Below are positions 34,857-45,410 of a DNA stretch of 64,000 nt, piece by piece. The notes beneath the pieces were generated by a model. That model did not search any database. It saw only the letters and a program-made list of their open reading frames with translations, and was not told where the DNA came from. The stretch is from Hydrogenophaga sp. PAMC20947 (lineage in GTDB: Bacteria > Pseudomonadota > Gammaproteobacteria > Burkholderiales > Burkholderiaceae_C), in contig NZ_CP039252.1 of NCBI RefSeq assembly GCF_004795855.1, positions 1,922,001 through 1,986,000 on the forward strand. The letters run 5' to 3'. Made by a program: the position numbers and the translations under genes. Positions within the stretch are counted from its first letter, which is position 1, and each line of letters begins with the position of its first letter.

Positions 34857-34900
34857 ACGGCATTTTCACATTGGCGCCCCATTCACGGCGGACGGCCCGC

Positions 34901-35206
34901 TCAAGCGGGCACCCGGCTGGTGCGGTGGCGAGCGATCAAACGCCGCAGGCGGTGTTGCACGGGCGCGGTCAGCGCATCAAAGCGGTCGGCAACCGACAAC
35001 AACGCAGGCAACACGGGCAGTGCATCCACCGGCAAACGGCGCGACAACCCCGCCCAGAGCCCCAGGGCGTGTTCGCGATCAAAGCGTGGCCCCCACACCA
35101 TGGCCAGCAGCTCGGCGTGGGGGTCTTCGAGTCCGGCCAGCAGCACTGGCGCATACGAACGGGACTGCTGAGTGAGCAGCCGCAGGGGCGTTTGATCGAA
35201 AGGCAT
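34901..35206 (-). CDS. small conserved-looking protein between a Spy-like lipoprotein and a response regulator
   Basis: A 101-residue protein, MPFDQTPLRLLTQQSRSYAPVLLAGL to RRLIARHRTSRVPA, rich in Leu, Arg and Ala and predicted to be helical, with no signal peptide, no membrane segment and no known motif. GGAAGG six bases upstream supports the ATG at 35206 over an earlier GTG. It begins 19 bp after the lipoprotein gene and ends 44 bp before the regulator, so it is probably cotranscribed. Function unknown. Confidence 0.6.
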   Translation of the reverse strand: MPFDQTPLRLLTQQSRSYAPVLLAGLEDPHAELLAMVWGPRFDREHALGLWAGLSRRLPVDALPVLPALLSVADRFDALTAPVQHRLRRLIARHRTSRVPA

Positions 35207-35225
35207 GAGCGGCCTTCCGATCACA

Positions 35226-35693
35226 TCAACCGCGACCCCACCAACCGTGGCGGCGCTCCAGCTTCTCGCGAACCTGTTTTTGCTGCTCGGGATTCAGGCT
35301 GTCGAAAAAATCGGCCAGCGCGTTGATGGTCTGCGGCGCGTTGCCCTGAATGGCCTGGGTTTTCTGGTCGAGCAGGGTTTGTGCTGCGGTGCGGTCAAAT
35401 TTCTCACCGGCGATCAAGGTCTTGAGCTCGGTGCGCGGGTCAGCACTTTCGCCCCGGAAAGCGGTGCGCGAAGCGATGATCTGATCGGCCAGGGTACCCA
35501 GCTTCTGCTTTTGCGCCACGTCCAGCTCGAGCTTGCCGCTGATTTTTTCGACCACCTTGCCGCGCACTTCGCTCACGCGCTCAGCGCTCCAGCCCTCGCC
35601 GTGGTGCCCACGTGAGCCGCAGGCGCTGAGGCCTCCGAGCACAACAGTGACGCTGGTCAGGCCGATGAGTGTTTTTTTGATCCAGGGTTTCAT
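35226..35693 (-). CDS. Spy/CpxP-like LTXXQ-family periplasmic lipoprotein
   Basis: A 155-residue protein with a lipobox (VLGGLSAC, Cys about 25) after a hydrophobic leader, so probably lipid-anchored in the envelope. The mature part is helical with two motifs of the LTXXQ type: LDVAQKQKL and LNPEQQKQV, as in Spy and CpxP, which act as chaperones or as stress-sensor inhibitors. A Gly/His-rich stretch (GSRGHHGEGW) follows the lipidated Cys and the C-terminus is RRHGWWGRG; His-rich ends suggest metal binding. It is first in the run leading to the response regulator, kinase and arsA. Confidence 0.8.
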   Translation of the reverse strand: MKPWIKKTLIGLTSVTVVLGGLSACGSRGHHGEGWSAERVSEVRGKVVEKISGKLELDVAQKQKLGTLADQIIASRTAFRGESADPRTELKTLIAGEKFDRTAAQTLLDQKTQAIQGNAPQTINALADFFDSLNPEQQKQVREKLERRHGWWGRG

Positions 35694-35804
35694 GACGGTG
35701 TTCCTTTCAGGAAGCTGTTGAAGATGTCCGTCATGGTGCGCTTGGCACGCCCCTACTGGATGTCGGCGAGGTGTCGGTTCTTTTCGTTTTGTATCAGCAG
35801 GCCC

Positions 35805-36848
35805 TCATGCCAGGGAAACCGCGCGCCCTTTTCGTGCGCTCTTCAAAATGGCCTCCAAGGTGGCAGCGATGTCTTGGCTGGCCTGCGCGGCTCGATCAAA
35901 GGCAGCGTCGTCCTGCCGCGCCAAGGCATGAGCAAAGGCCTCAGCGCAGAAGCGAAACCCACTGCCCGTTGCAGCTGCAACGGACTCAAACGGCACCGTA
36001 TTGCCCGTGCCTCGGCGCACACGCAGTTCGCTCGGCAAATAGCCATGCTGCTTTGAACTGCCGTTGCCGGTGTGGTTCAGGTATTCGGTTTCAATGGTGC
36101 CCTGCGACCCCATGATGGTGGCTCGGCGGTGGTAGGCCGTGTCCATGGCGCAAGAAAGTTGAGCACTGCGCCCGTTGGCAAAGCTCAGCGTGGCCGTGAG
36201 GCTGATGTCCACGCCGCTCTCGCTCCAGTTGGCCTGGGCCATCACGCGCTCAGGCGCTTCGCCCATCACCAGGCGAATCAGGCTGAGCGGGTAGCTCCCG
36301 GCGTCGAGCAAAGCACCACCACCCAGCTCGGGCTTCATACGGATATTGGTTTGCTGGTTTCCCAAGCTGAAGCCGAAGCTGGCCTGCACGCCGCGCACAC
36401 AACCTATGGCGCCGCCTTGCAACAAAGCCTGCAACGCCTGGGTTTGTGGCTGAAACCACCAGGGATAGCCTTCCAACAACATCACCCCATGGTTTTTGGC
36501 CTCGGCAAACATGGCCCGCGCATCGGCCACGCTCAATGCCAGGGGCTTTTCGCACAACACATGTTTGCCGCTTCGCGCCGCCGCCATGGCCCATTCGGCG
36601 TGCAAACTGTTGGGCAAGGGGAGGTAGATCGCGTCCACCTCGGCATCGGACAGCAAGGCCTCATAGCTGCCATGAAACCGCGCGACGCCTTGTTCGGCTG
36701 CAAAAGTTTGTGCCGTCTGGGCATTTCGACTGGCCACCGCGACCACACGAACGGCCTTGCTGGGTTCCACATCGCGAATGAACTGGCGCGCGATATTGGC
36801 GCAGCCGAGCACGCCGATGCGCAGGGGGTACGTGGGTGAGGTTGACAT
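35805..36848 (-). CDS. Gfo/Idh/MocA-family oxidoreductase
   Basis: NAD(P)-dependent dehydrogenase of 347 residues with the Rossmann motif IGVLGCANIARQF at about 11-23 and the catalytic EKPLALS (about 97-103). The beta-sheet dimer domain follows (GGGALLDAGSYPLSLIRLVMG). It belongs to the sugar/trans-dihydrodiol dehydrogenase-like group. AAAGGAA upstream fixes the ATG at 36848. It starts 10 bp after the aldo/keto reductase gene, so the two are one operon. The substrate is unknown. Confidence 0.85.
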   Translation of the reverse strand: MSTSPTYPLRIGVLGCANIARQFIRDVEPSKAVRVVAVASRNAQTAQTFAAEQGVARFHGSYEALLSDAEVDAIYLPLPNSLHAEWAMAAARSGKHVLCEKPLALSVADARAMFAEAKNHGVMLLEGYPWWFQPQTQALQALLQGGAIGCVRGVQASFGFSLGNQQTNIRMKPELGGGALLDAGSYPLSLIRLVMGEAPERVMAQANWSESGVDISLTATLSFANGRSAQLSCAMDTAYHRRATIMGSQGTIETEYLNHTGNGSSKQHGYLPSELRVRRGTGNTVPFESVAAATGSGFRFCAEAFAHALARQDDAAFDRAAQASQDIAATLEAILKSARKGRAVSLA

Positions 36849-36858
36849 GCAGTTTCCT

Positions 36859-37866
36859 TTAAGCGGCAAAAACTTCGGTATCCACTTCGCTGTTGGCCTG
36901 GGCGTTGTAGCGGCTCCCGCGCACCGTCTGCTGGTTGATCAACGCATCCAGGCGGCCCATCACATCAGCGCTGAGTTTCACATCGGCAGCGCCCAGATCC
37001 TCCTGTAAGTGCGTCACGCTGCGGGTGCCGGGAATGGGCAGCACATGATCGCCGCGGTGCAGCAACCAGGCGATGGCCAGCTGTGCGGGCGTGCAACCCA
37101 CTTCATTGGCGATGGCGAAGTAGCCGGGCAACAAACGAGCGTTGGTGGCGTGGTTCTCGGCGGTGAACCGGGGCATGGAGCGGCGGATGTCGTTGGCCTC
37201 GAGGGCGCTCACATCCATAGCACCGCACAGGAAGCCGCGCGCCACGGGGCTAAAGGCCACCAAGGCCACACCCAACGCCTGACAAGCTTGCAGCACGGCG
37301 ATCTCGGGGTTGCGCGTCCACAGGGAATATTCGGTTTGCACCGCCGCAATGGGGTGTTCCGCATGGGCCTTGCGCAAGGTGGCGGCCGAAACCTCTGACA
37401 GACCGACGGCCCGGATCTTTCCCGCCTGCACCAGATCCCCCAGTCCACCCACGCTCTCTTCGACGGGCACCTGCTTGTCCCAGCGGTGCAGGTAATAGAG
37501 GTCGATCACATCGGTATTCAGGCGCTTCAGTGCGGCTTCGCAGGTCGCACGGAGGACCTCGGGCCGGCCATCGATCACACGCACCAGCTTGCCGTCGCCG
37601 TTCAGGTCCACCCCTTGCATGCCACATTTGCTGGCGAGTGTAAATTGGGAGCGGTGTGGACTCAGGTACTTGCCCACCAGGGTTTCGCTGACACCGAAGC
37701 CATAAAGCGCGGCGGTATCAAAGTGGGTGACGCCGGCATCCAGCGCGGCGAGCAGCAGTTTCTCAGCGTCGGCTTCGGAAACCGGTGTTCCGTAAGCGTG
37801 GCAAATATTCATGCAGCCCAGGCCAATGGCCGAGACCTGGAATGGGCCGAGTTGGCGTTGTTGCAT
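36859..37866 (-). CDS. aldo/keto reductase
   Basis: A 335-residue NADPH-dependent TIM-barrel oxidoreductase. The catalytic tetrad region is visible: Asp/Tyr in HFDTAALYGFGVSE, Lys in LASKCG, His in YYLHRWD; the cofactor region is FSPVARGFLCG and PIPGTRSVTHLQEDLGA. AGGAG six bases upstream sets the ATG at 37866. The family (AKR11/AKR13-like) reduces varied aldehydes and ketones. It is coupled with the Gfo/Idh-type gene downstream. Confidence 0.88.
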   Translation of the reverse strand: MQQRQLGPFQVSAIGLGCMNICHAYGTPVSEADAEKLLLAALDAGVTHFDTAALYGFGVSETLVGKYLSPHRSQFTLASKCGMQGVDLNGDGKLVRVIDGRPEVLRATCEAALKRLNTDVIDLYYLHRWDKQVPVEESVGGLGDLVQAGKIRAVGLSEVSAATLRKAHAEHPIAAVQTEYSLWTRNPEIAVLQACQALGVALVAFSPVARGFLCGAMDVSALEANDIRRSMPRFTAENHATNARLLPGYFAIANEVGCTPAQLAIAWLLHRGDHVLPIPGTRSVTHLQEDLGAADVKLSADVMGRLDALINQQTVRGSRYNAQANSEVDTEVFAA

Positions 37867-37890
37867 TCGAAGCTCCTGTGAAACGTGCAA

Positions 37891-38478
37891 TCAAAGAATC
37901 TGAAGGTCTTGAACCAAAACGATTTCGCAGCCACCTGCGCCCGAATCGTCGCGGGAGAGCGAACTGCGCCACCGCCAACCGTCGCTGGCCTGTGCCTCAA
38001 CCAGCCAGCCGTCGATTCTCACAACCTGCCCCACGCGCACGGATTTGAGACCCCTGGCCATTGCGACGTTGGCTGGAATCATGTGCATATTGGCACTGGA
38101 TCGCTCAATGACTCTGCGGGGAATCGGGAATTCATCAACACGCCAAAAGTAAAAGCGGTTCGACTGGCTGATCTTGATTTTTTCAAGCACAGCGCTGTCG
38201 GACATCTGGCCCCACCCCAGAGCCAGATCGAGCGGAGACAGTTCGGCTTCGCGCCCGATGCTGTAGCGTTCAGTGCCCAGAACCCTCGCTTCGACAGAAA
38301 ATTTTTGCAAGGGCTGCAAGGTATAACCCTTGAGCTGGAGCGCGGCAGCCTGTTGATCAACCTGTCTCGGCAGATCTGGCGCTACAACCCCCTGGCCCGG
38401 CTCCACCGGGCGGGTTTGCAGGTGTTGAATCAAGCCAAAACCGATGAGCGCAGCGAAGACGAGGGTTTTCCAGTTCAC
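37891..38478 (-). CDS. conserved protein of unknown function with N-terminal membrane anchor
   Basis: A 195-residue protein with an N-terminal hydrophobic segment (TLVFAALIGFGLIQHL) that probably anchors it facing the periplasm. The body has the distinctive stretches EARVLGTERYSIGREAELSPLDLALGWGQMSD and SSANMHMIPANVAMARGLKSVRVGQVVRIDGWLVEAQASDGWRWRSSLSRDDSGAGGCE. These are, as I recall, conserved in a proteobacterial family of unknown role; the latter half suggests a small beta-barrel (OB-like) fold. It lies between the aldo/keto reductase and the protocatechuate operon with 24 and 33 bp gaps. Confidence 0.7.
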   Translation of the reverse strand: MNWKTLVFAALIGFGLIQHLQTRPVEPGQGVVAPDLPRQVDQQAAALQLKGYTLQPLQKFSVEARVLGTERYSIGREAELSPLDLALGWGQMSDSAVLEKIKISQSNRFYFWRVDEFPIPRRVIERSSANMHMIPANVAMARGLKSVRVGQVVRIDGWLVEAQASDGWRWRSSLSRDDSGAGGCEIVLVQDLQIL

Positions 38479-38511
38479 CAGTAGAGGATAGCGCCTCGCG
38501 CCCGGCTCAGA

Positions 38512-39459
38512 TCAAGCCAGCTGGCGCTCCAGATCGTTCAACACCTGGTAGCAGTTGAACACCTGAGCCACACTCGAATTGGGTTCGCGGCCCTCTTTGA
38601 TCGCTGCGAAAAATTCACGGTCTTGCAGCTCGATGCCATTCATGCTCACCGCCACCTGGGACACATCAATCTGCTCTTCTTTGCCAGTGAACAGATCGTC
38701 ATAGCGCGCCAGGTAGGTTGCCGTGTCGCCGATGTAGCGAAAGTAGGTGCCCAGCGGCCCATCGTTGTTGAAGCTCAGGCTCAGCGTGCAGATGGCGCCG
38801 CTGGCGGCCTTGAGCTGGATGCTCATGTCCATGGCGATGCCCAGGACGGGGTGGATCGGGCCCTGGATGGCGTTGGCCTGCACGATGGGGCTGCCCGCCT
38901 GGTAGGCGAACAGGTCCACGGTGTGGGCGGCGTGGTGCCACAGCAGGTGGTCGGTCCAGCTGCGGGCTTGCCCCAAGGCATTCGTGTTCGTGCGGCGGAA
39001 GAAGTAGGTCTGCACATCCATTTGCTGTATGTTGAACTTTCCTGCCTGGATCTGGTTGTGCACGTATTGATGGCTGGGGTTGAATCGGCGCGTGTGACCG
39101 CACATTGCGACCAGCCCTGTCTGCTTCTGCAGCGCCACCACTTCTTCGGCACCCTTGAGGCTGTCGGCCAGAGGGATCTCCACTTGCACATGCTTGCCCG
39201 CTCGCAAACAAGCCAAGGTTTGCTCTGCGTGCATCTGCGTGGGTGTACAGAGAATGACGGCGTCAACCTCTTCCAGTGCAAGGCTGTCGGCCAGATCGGT
39301 GGTCACGTGGCCGATGCCGTATTTGGCCGCCACTTCCTTCGTCTTGTCGAGATCGCGGCTGATCAGCGACACGACTTCAACGCCATCGATGTTCTTGATG
39401 CCGTCGAGGTGTTTGATGCCGAAAGCGCCGGCGCCGGCGAGGGCTACTTTGATGGTCAT
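38512..39459 (-). CDS. ligC: 4-carboxy-2-hydroxymuconate-6-semialdehyde dehydrogenase
   Basis: A 315-residue Gfo/Idh/MocA-type dehydrogenase that oxidises the protocatechuate ring-cleavage product (in its hemiacetal form) to 2-pyrone-4,6-dicarboxylate with NAD(P). The Rossmann motif is VALAGAGAFGIKHLDGI at about 5-21; the usual EKP motif is EIPLADS here, as in the LigC/PmdC group; GHTRRFNPSHQYVHN and TYFFRRTNTNALG are diagnostic of the group. It is the last gene of the pmdEFDABC-type operon (pmdC), nine bases after ligB. Confidence 0.9.
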   Translation of the reverse strand: MTIKVALAGAGAFGIKHLDGIKNIDGVEVVSLISRDLDKTKEVAAKYGIGHVTTDLADSLALEEVDAVILCTPTQMHAEQTLACLRAGKHVQVEIPLADSLKGAEEVVALQKQTGLVAMCGHTRRFNPSHQYVHNQIQAGKFNIQQMDVQTYFFRRTNTNALGQARSWTDHLLWHHAAHTVDLFAYQAGSPIVQANAIQGPIHPVLGIAMDMSIQLKAASGAICTLSLSFNNDGPLGTYFRYIGDTATYLARYDDLFTGKEEQIDVSQVAVSMNGIELQDREFFAAIKEGREPNSSVAQVFNCYQVLNDLERQLA

Positions 39460-39468
39460 GTTGTGTCC

Positions 39469-40776
<1,308 letters not shown>

Positions 40777-40777
<1 letters not shown>

Positions 40778-41724
40778 CAGGCTTTTTCCTCTGGCCAATA
40801 CAGACGCATCGGGTTGTCCACCAGCAGCTTCTGTTGCAGCGCTGGCGTGGTGGCAATGTGCGGGATGAAGTCAACCAGCAAGCCGTCATCCGGCATGTGG
40901 TCTTTCAGATTCGGGTGCGGCCAGTCGGTGCCCCAGAGCACGCGATCAGGGAACTGCTCAACGATACGGCGCGCAAAAGGCACCACGTCCTGGTACGCGG
41001 CCAATTCACCATTCAGCGCCTTGGGGCCAGCGACCGACAGGCGCTCAGGGCAGCTGACCTTGCTCCACACATTGGGGTGTTCACGCATGAATTTTTCGAA
41101 CAGGGCGAACTGAGGTCCGTCGACCGGCAAGCTCACATCGGGGCGGCCCATGTGGTCCACCACCACCTGGGTCGGCAGTGTGGTGAAAAAATCCCACAGC
41201 TCTGGCAGATCTACCGCTTCAAAGTAGATCACCACGTGCCAGCCCAACGGCTTGATGCGGTTGGCGATCTCCAGCAGCTCTTCTTTGGGCGTGAAGTCGA
41301 CCAGCCGTTTGACGAAATTGAAACGCACACCACGCACGCCGGCATCGTGCATGGCCTGGAGCTCGGCATCGCTCACGCTTCGCTTCACCGTGGCCACACC
41401 GCGCGCCTTGCCGCCGCTGTTCTCCAGTGCATCGACCATGGCACCGTTGTCAGCGCCATGGCACGTGGCCTGCACCACCACATTGCGCGAAAACCCAAGG
41501 TGATCGCGCAGTGCATAGAGCTGCTGTTTGCTCGCGTCGCAAGGTGTGTACTTGCGCTCGGGAGCATAGGGAAACTCAGCCCCGGGGCCGAACACATGAC
41601 AGTGTGCATCCACGGCGCCGGCGGGCAGCGTGAATGTGGGCTTGGAGGGTTTGGCGTACCAGTCCATCCAGCCGGCTGTTTTGGTGAAGTCACCGGAAGT
41701 GGGTTTGTTGTTCGCTGAAGTCAT
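40777..41724 (-). CDS. ligI: 2-pyrone-4,6-dicarboxylate hydrolase
   Basis: A 315-residue amidohydrolase-fold enzyme that hydrolyses 2-pyrone-4,6-dicarboxylate to 4-oxalomesaconate without a required metal. Signatures: DAHCHVFGPGAEFPYAPERKY at about 49-69, ATCHGADNGAMVDAL, GVRGVRFNFVKRL, VVDHMGRPDVSLP, and the final LWGTDWPHPNLKDHMPDDG. The ATG at 41724 is used (MTSANNKPTSG); a longer frame adds ten residues without a ribosome site. A 99-bp gap with a REP-type repeat separates it from ligK upstream (pmdD equivalent). Confidence 0.92.
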
Positions 41725-41790
41725 GTCGGGTCGGTCTTTCGCGCAGGCATGCAATGAAGGGTTCAGGAGCGCCCACAGGGGCAGGCGAGG

Positions 41791-41814
41791 ACTTCGACAA
41801 GCCCAGTCCGAACG
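41791..41814. repeat. REP-type repeat between ligK and ligI
   Basis: ACTTCGACAAGCCCAG followed by TCCGAACGG, the same dispersed element as at 31779. Followed by ACTTGGG it can form a hairpin (AGTCC-GAAC-GGACT extended by CCC/GGG). It interrupts an operon whose other genes are tightly packed. Confidence 0.7.
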
Positions 41815-41823
41815 GACTTGGGA

Positions 41824-42507
41824 TCAATCAATGTATTTGAGGCCCAGCGCCGCCAGGGGCTCGCGCATTTTGTACAGATCCAGGCCCAGCACGCCCGCTT
41901 CGAACTTCGCGCGTTTTTCGCCCTCGAAGCGCTCCCGCTTCTCGGCCGCATCGGCCACGGCCTGCGCCATGGCAGCAGGCACCACCACAATGCCGTCCAC
42001 ATCGGCGATCACCACATCGCCCGGATTCACCAGGGCACCGGCACAAACCACGGGAATGTTCACCGAGCCCAGCGTGGCCTTGATCGTGCCCTTGGAATGG
42101 ATTTCCTTGCTGAAAACCGGAAAGCCCATTTTTTCCAGTTCGTCCACGTCGCGCACGCCGCCGTCGATGATCAATCCCCGGGCGCCGCGCGCCTTGAACG
42201 AGGTGGCGAGCAGGTCGCCAAAGAAACCGTCGGCGTTGTCGGTGGTGCAGGCGGCCACGGCCACATCACCGGGCTGTAGTTGCTCAGCGCCCACGTGCAT
42301 CATCCAGTTGTCACCGGGTTGCAGCAGGATGGTGATGGCTGTGCCACACATCTTTGCGCCTTTGTAGGCTGGTCGCATGTAGGGCTTCATCAAGCCGACG
42401 CGACCCATGGCCTCGTGGACAGTGGCCACTCCGAATTGAGACAGCTTGTCGACCGCGGCCTTGTCGGCCCGAACGATGTTGCGCTTGACGATGCCGAGTT
42501 GGTACAT
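41824..42507 (-). CDS. ligK: 4-carboxy-4-hydroxy-2-oxoadipate aldolase
   Basis: A 227-residue class II pyruvate aldolase of the RraA-like fold that splits 4-carboxy-4-hydroxy-2-oxoadipate to pyruvate and oxaloacetate, the last step of the pathway; family members also decarboxylate oxaloacetate. Signatures: [62 protein letters not shown] (metal/pyruvate site Arg and Asp) and [19 protein letters not shown]. It starts two bases after ligJ (pmdF equivalent). Confidence 0.92.
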   Translation of the reverse strand: MYQLGIVKRNIVRADKAAVDKLSQFGVATVHEAMGRVGLMKPYMRPAYKGAKMCGTAITILLQPGDNWMMHVGAEQLQPGDVAVAACTTDNADGFFGDLLATSFKARGARGLIIDGGVRDVDELEKMGFPVFSKEIHSKGTIKATLGSVNIPVVCAGALVNPGDVVIADVDGIVVVPAAMAQAVADAAEKRERFEGEKRAKFEAGVLGLDLYKMREPLAALGLKYID

Positions 42508-42509
42508 GT

Positions 42510-43544
42510 TCAGACTCCCTTGGCTTTGAGTTGAGCGTCCATGCGCGGGAACACGCGGCGCGCATTGGCTTCATAAATCTTGTGGCGATCGTCGCCCACA
42601 ACGATGGTCGAGGCTTCGATGTAGCGCTTGGTGTCATCAAAGTAGTGACCGGTCTCGGGGTCAATACCGCGCACCGCGCCGATCATTTCCGACGCAAACA
42701 GGATGTTGTCGACCGGGATCACCTTGGTCAGCAGATCGATGCCTGGCTGGTGGTACACGCAGGTGTCGAAGAAAACGTTGTTCAACAAGTGGTCTTGCAG
42801 CAAGGGTTTCTTCATTTCCTGCGCAAGGCCACGGTAGCGGCCCCAGTGGTAAGGGGCCGCGCCCCCGCCGTGTGGAATGATCATGCGCAGCGTCGGGAAA
42901 TCTTTGAACAGATCGCCTTGTATCAACTGCATGATGGCGGTGGTGTCGGCGTTGATGTAGTGGGCACCGGTGGTGTGGAAGCAGGCGTTGCAACTGGTGC
43001 TCACGTGGATCATGGCGGGGATGTCGTGTTCCACCATTTTTTCGTAGATGGGGTACCAGGCCTTGTCGGTCAAAGGCGGGCTGGTCCAGTGGCCGCCGGA
43101 AGGATCGGGGTTGAGGTTGATACCAACGTTGCCGTAATCCTTGACGCATTTTTCCAGCTCGGGAATGCAGGTGGCGGGATCAACGCCGGGGCTTTGCGGC
43201 AGCATCGCTGCGGGAATGAAATGGTCGGGGAAGAGCTGTGCCACGCGGTAACAAAGCTCGTTGCAGATCGCCGCCCAGGTACTGGACACCTGGAAGTCGC
43301 CGATGTGGTGCGCCATGAAGCTGGCACGTGGGCTGAAGATGGTGATATCGGAGCCGCGCTCTTTCATCAGGCGCAACTGGTTGAGCTCAATTGATTCGCG
43401 CAACTCATCGTCGCTGATCTTCAATTCGCTGACCTTGGGCATGCTCGCCAGGTCTTTGATACCCGCGATCTGCGCGTTGCGCCAGTTCTCCAGCGCCTTG
43501 GGGGCTGTGGTGTAGTGACCGTGGCAATCGATGATGAAACTCAT
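42510..43544 (-). CDS. ligJ: 4-oxalomesaconate hydratase
   Basis: A 344-residue amidohydrolase-2 family enzyme that hydrates 4-oxalomesaconate to 4-carboxy-4-hydroxy-2-oxoadipate. Metal-site residues appear in [13 protein letters not shown] at the N-terminus, later His in [19 protein letters not shown], the HGGG of [20 protein letters not shown], and [22 protein letters not shown]. It is the first catabolic gene of the operon, preceded after 24 bp by a ModA-like gene (pmdE equivalent). Confidence 0.92.
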   Translation of the reverse strand: MSFIIDCHGHYTTAPKALENWRNAQIAGIKDLASMPKVSELKISDDELRESIELNQLRLMKERGSDITIFSPRASFMAHHIGDFQVSSTWAAICNELCYRVAQLFPDHFIPAAMLPQSPGVDPATCIPELEKCVKDYGNVGINLNPDPSGGHWTSPPLTDKAWYPIYEKMVEHDIPAMIHVSTSCNACFHTTGAHYINADTTAIMQLIQGDLFKDFPTLRMIIPHGGGAAPYHWGRYRGLAQEMKKPLLQDHLLNNVFFDTCVYHQPGIDLLTKVIPVDNILFASEMIGAVRGIDPETGHYFDDTKRYIEASTIVVGDDRHKIYEANARRVFPRMDAQLKAKGV

Positions 43545-43568
43545 GAAAAATCCTTGACGGTAAAAAAA

Positions 43569-44279
43569 TCAAACCGGCAACATGCCATGGCGGCGTTTGA
43601 CCGCATCTGCTTCGTCCGATTGCAGGAAAGCGAGCAGCCCACGCACGGCCTCTTGCGAGGCGGGTGTGGGGTTGCAAGGCCATGCGGCCGAGAAAGTGGT
43701 AACGATGGCCATGGGCTCGGGCAAACAACCCACCACCTGAACCACCGGCACTTCCAGCAATTCACTGAGCTGCTGAAAACCCAGATCCACCTCGCCGCTG
43801 GCCAGCAGCGATGCCACAGACACCCCTGCCCTCGCCTGCACCAAGCGCTCCTGCACGGCGCCATCAATGCCCCATCGCTTAAAAAGCTGAAGCAACGCAG
43901 TGCCGCTGGGGCCAGTCGAGTAGCCGATGCGGAAAGCGGCGAGCACAGCGTTGCGCACCGCACCTTCTGTGCTGAGATCGGGCAAGGCAGATCCGGCTTT
44001 CACCGCCACCGCCACCTCGGAGCGCACCAGATCGGCTCGGCTGCCAGGGGCGAGCTGGCCAGCAGCGATGAGGCGGTCTATGGCATCTGACGCCAGAATC
44101 ACCACATCAAACGGCTCACCACTGGCCACCCGGCGGGCTGCATCCACGCCGCCCACGGACTCCATATGCATGGAGACCCCCGTGGCTTGGAGATAGTCAC
44201 GCAACAGTTCGGCCAGGACCAAGCGGGTGGCCATGGAGGAAATGCCTTTGAGGGGAGCCGGAGCGGCAGGAAGATTCAT
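43569..44279 (-). CDS. ModA-like substrate-binding-domain protein without signal peptide
   Basis: About 236 residues with the type-2 periplasmic-binding fold of the molybdate-binding (ModA) group: DVVILASDAIDRLIAAGQLAPGSRADLVRSEVAVAVKAG and YSTGPSGTALLQLFKRWGI. The N-terminus (MNLPAAPAPLKGISSMATRLVLAELL) has no hydrophobic core, so a cytoplasmic place is likely, unlike true ModA. It is the first gene of the protocatechuate operon, 24 bp before ligJ and divergent from the LysR gene. It might act as an effector-binding or accessory protein. The start is uncertain: ATG 44279 is used, with GTG 44303 and ATG 44234 possible. Confidence 0.65.
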   Translation of the reverse strand: MNLPAAPAPLKGISSMATRLVLAELLRDYLQATGVSMHMESVGGVDAARRVASGEPFDVVILASDAIDRLIAAGQLAPGSRADLVRSEVAVAVKAGSALPDLSTEGAVRNAVLAAFRIGYSTGPSGTALLQLFKRWGIDGAVQERLVQARAGVSVASLLASGEVDLGFQQLSELLEVPVVQVVGCLPEPMAIVTTFSAAWPCNPTPASQEAVRGLLAFLQSDEADAVKRRHGMLPV

Positions 44280-44369
44280 CGGTAATAGGATTTGACTGAA
44301 CACCCATTGTGGCCAAGTTGGCCCGCAGCTTCCACCACCGCTGCACGCTAGCAGCTAGAACATTGCCAA

Positions 44370-44388
44370 ATACCTATGATGCAGGTAT
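44370..44388. promoter_or_regulatory. LysR-type operator between the protocatechuate operon and its regulator
   Basis: ATACCT, ATGATGC, AGGTAT: a perfect 6-7-6 inverted repeat containing a T-N11-A core. It lies 66 bp before the LysR ATG and 90 bp before the ModA-like start, the expected position of a recognition site for divergent control. Confidence 0.7.
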
Positions 44389-44454
44389 CTACCAGAACGC
44401 ATGGACCAGTCGGGTTCAGGTTGGTTCAATCAGGCACCACCAGAGGGCCACGCC

Positions 44455-45366
44455 ATGGATCTCAAACAACTCGAGTACTTTGTGCGTGTCGCCGAGATGG
44501 GCAGCTTCACCCGCGCCGCCCAGGCGCTGGACGTTGCCCAACCCGCGCTCTCCCGCCAGGTGCGTTTGCTGGAGGTGGAGCTCCGCCAGAACCTGTTGCT
44601 GCGCAATGGCCGAGGTGCGGTGCCCACCGACGCGGGCAGGCTGCTGCTGGAACACGCTCGCGGCATTCTTCACCAAGTGGAGCGCGCCCGGGAAGAGCTG
44701 GGTCGGGTGGGGGGTGCGCTGGCCGGTCGGGTGGCCATTGGGCTTCCGCCCAGCCTCTCCCGCGCGCTGTCGGTGCCCATCACCCGTGCCGTTCGGCAGC
44801 AACTGCCCCAGGCCAGCGTGTCGATCTGCGAGGGCTTGTCCACCAATATGCAAGAGTGGCTGGCCACCGGTCGGCTCGACATCGCTGTGTTGTACAACGC
44901 CCAGCCAGCACCCTCGATCGAGCTCACCCCGCTGCTGGAGGAAGACCTGTTCCTTGTGCAACCCGCTCCGTCCGAGCTTACGCAATATCCTCCACCGGGC
45001 CCCATCGCACTGAAAGACATCTCGCTCTTGCCATTGGTGATCCCCAGCCGACCCAACGCCCTGCGCATGTTCGTGGAAACCGAAATGGCCAACCTGGGTC
45101 TGCGCCCACAGATCGCTTTGGAAATCGATGGTGTGGCCGCCATTCTCGATCTCGTGGCCGATGGTGCCGGCGCCGCCTTGCTCTCGCGCAACGCAGTGAA
45201 CAGCTCCCAGCGGCCCGACGCGTTTCAGTTGCGGGCCATCCACCAGCCGCCCTTGCGCGCCCGATTGAGCATCGCCACCAGTTCCCAGCGACCGTCCACC
45301 CTGACGCAAAAAACATGCCTCGATTTGTTGCGAAACACGGCACTGCGGGTTTTGCACCCCGCCTGA
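44455..45366 (+). CDS. LysR-family regulator of the protocatechuate 4,5-cleavage operon (PmdR-like)
   Basis: A 303-residue LysR protein: helix-turn-helix at about 16-36 (GSFTRAAQALDVAQPALSRQV) and an effector-binding domain of the Nac/Cbl-like group (GRVAIGLPPSLSRALSVPI ... IALEIDGVAAILDLVADGAGAALLS). Position divergent from the operon, and the inverted repeat in between, support control of that operon, as PmdR does in Comamonas testosteroni. The ATG at 44455 begins the conserved MDLKQLEYFV; an in-frame ATG at 44401 would add 18 residues. The inducer is probably a pathway acid, by analogy only. Confidence 0.82.
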   Translation: MDLKQLEYFVRVAEMGSFTRAAQALDVAQPALSRQVRLLEVELRQNLLLRNGRGAVPTDAGRLLLEHARGILHQVERAREELGRVGGALAGRVAIGLPPSLSRALSVPITRAVRQQLPQASVSICEGLSTNMQEWLATGRLDIAVLYNAQPAPSIELTPLLEEDLFLVQPAPSELTQYPPPGPIALKDISLLPLVIPSRPNALRMFVETEMANLGLRPQIALEIDGVAAILDLVADGAGAALLSRNAVNSSQRPDAFQLRAIHQPPLRARLSIATSSQRPSTLTQKTCLDLLRNTALRVLHPA

Positions 45367-45410
45367 AAGCTACTGTTCATGCGGGTTTGGACAAAAGGCC
45401 ACAAAGCGGG

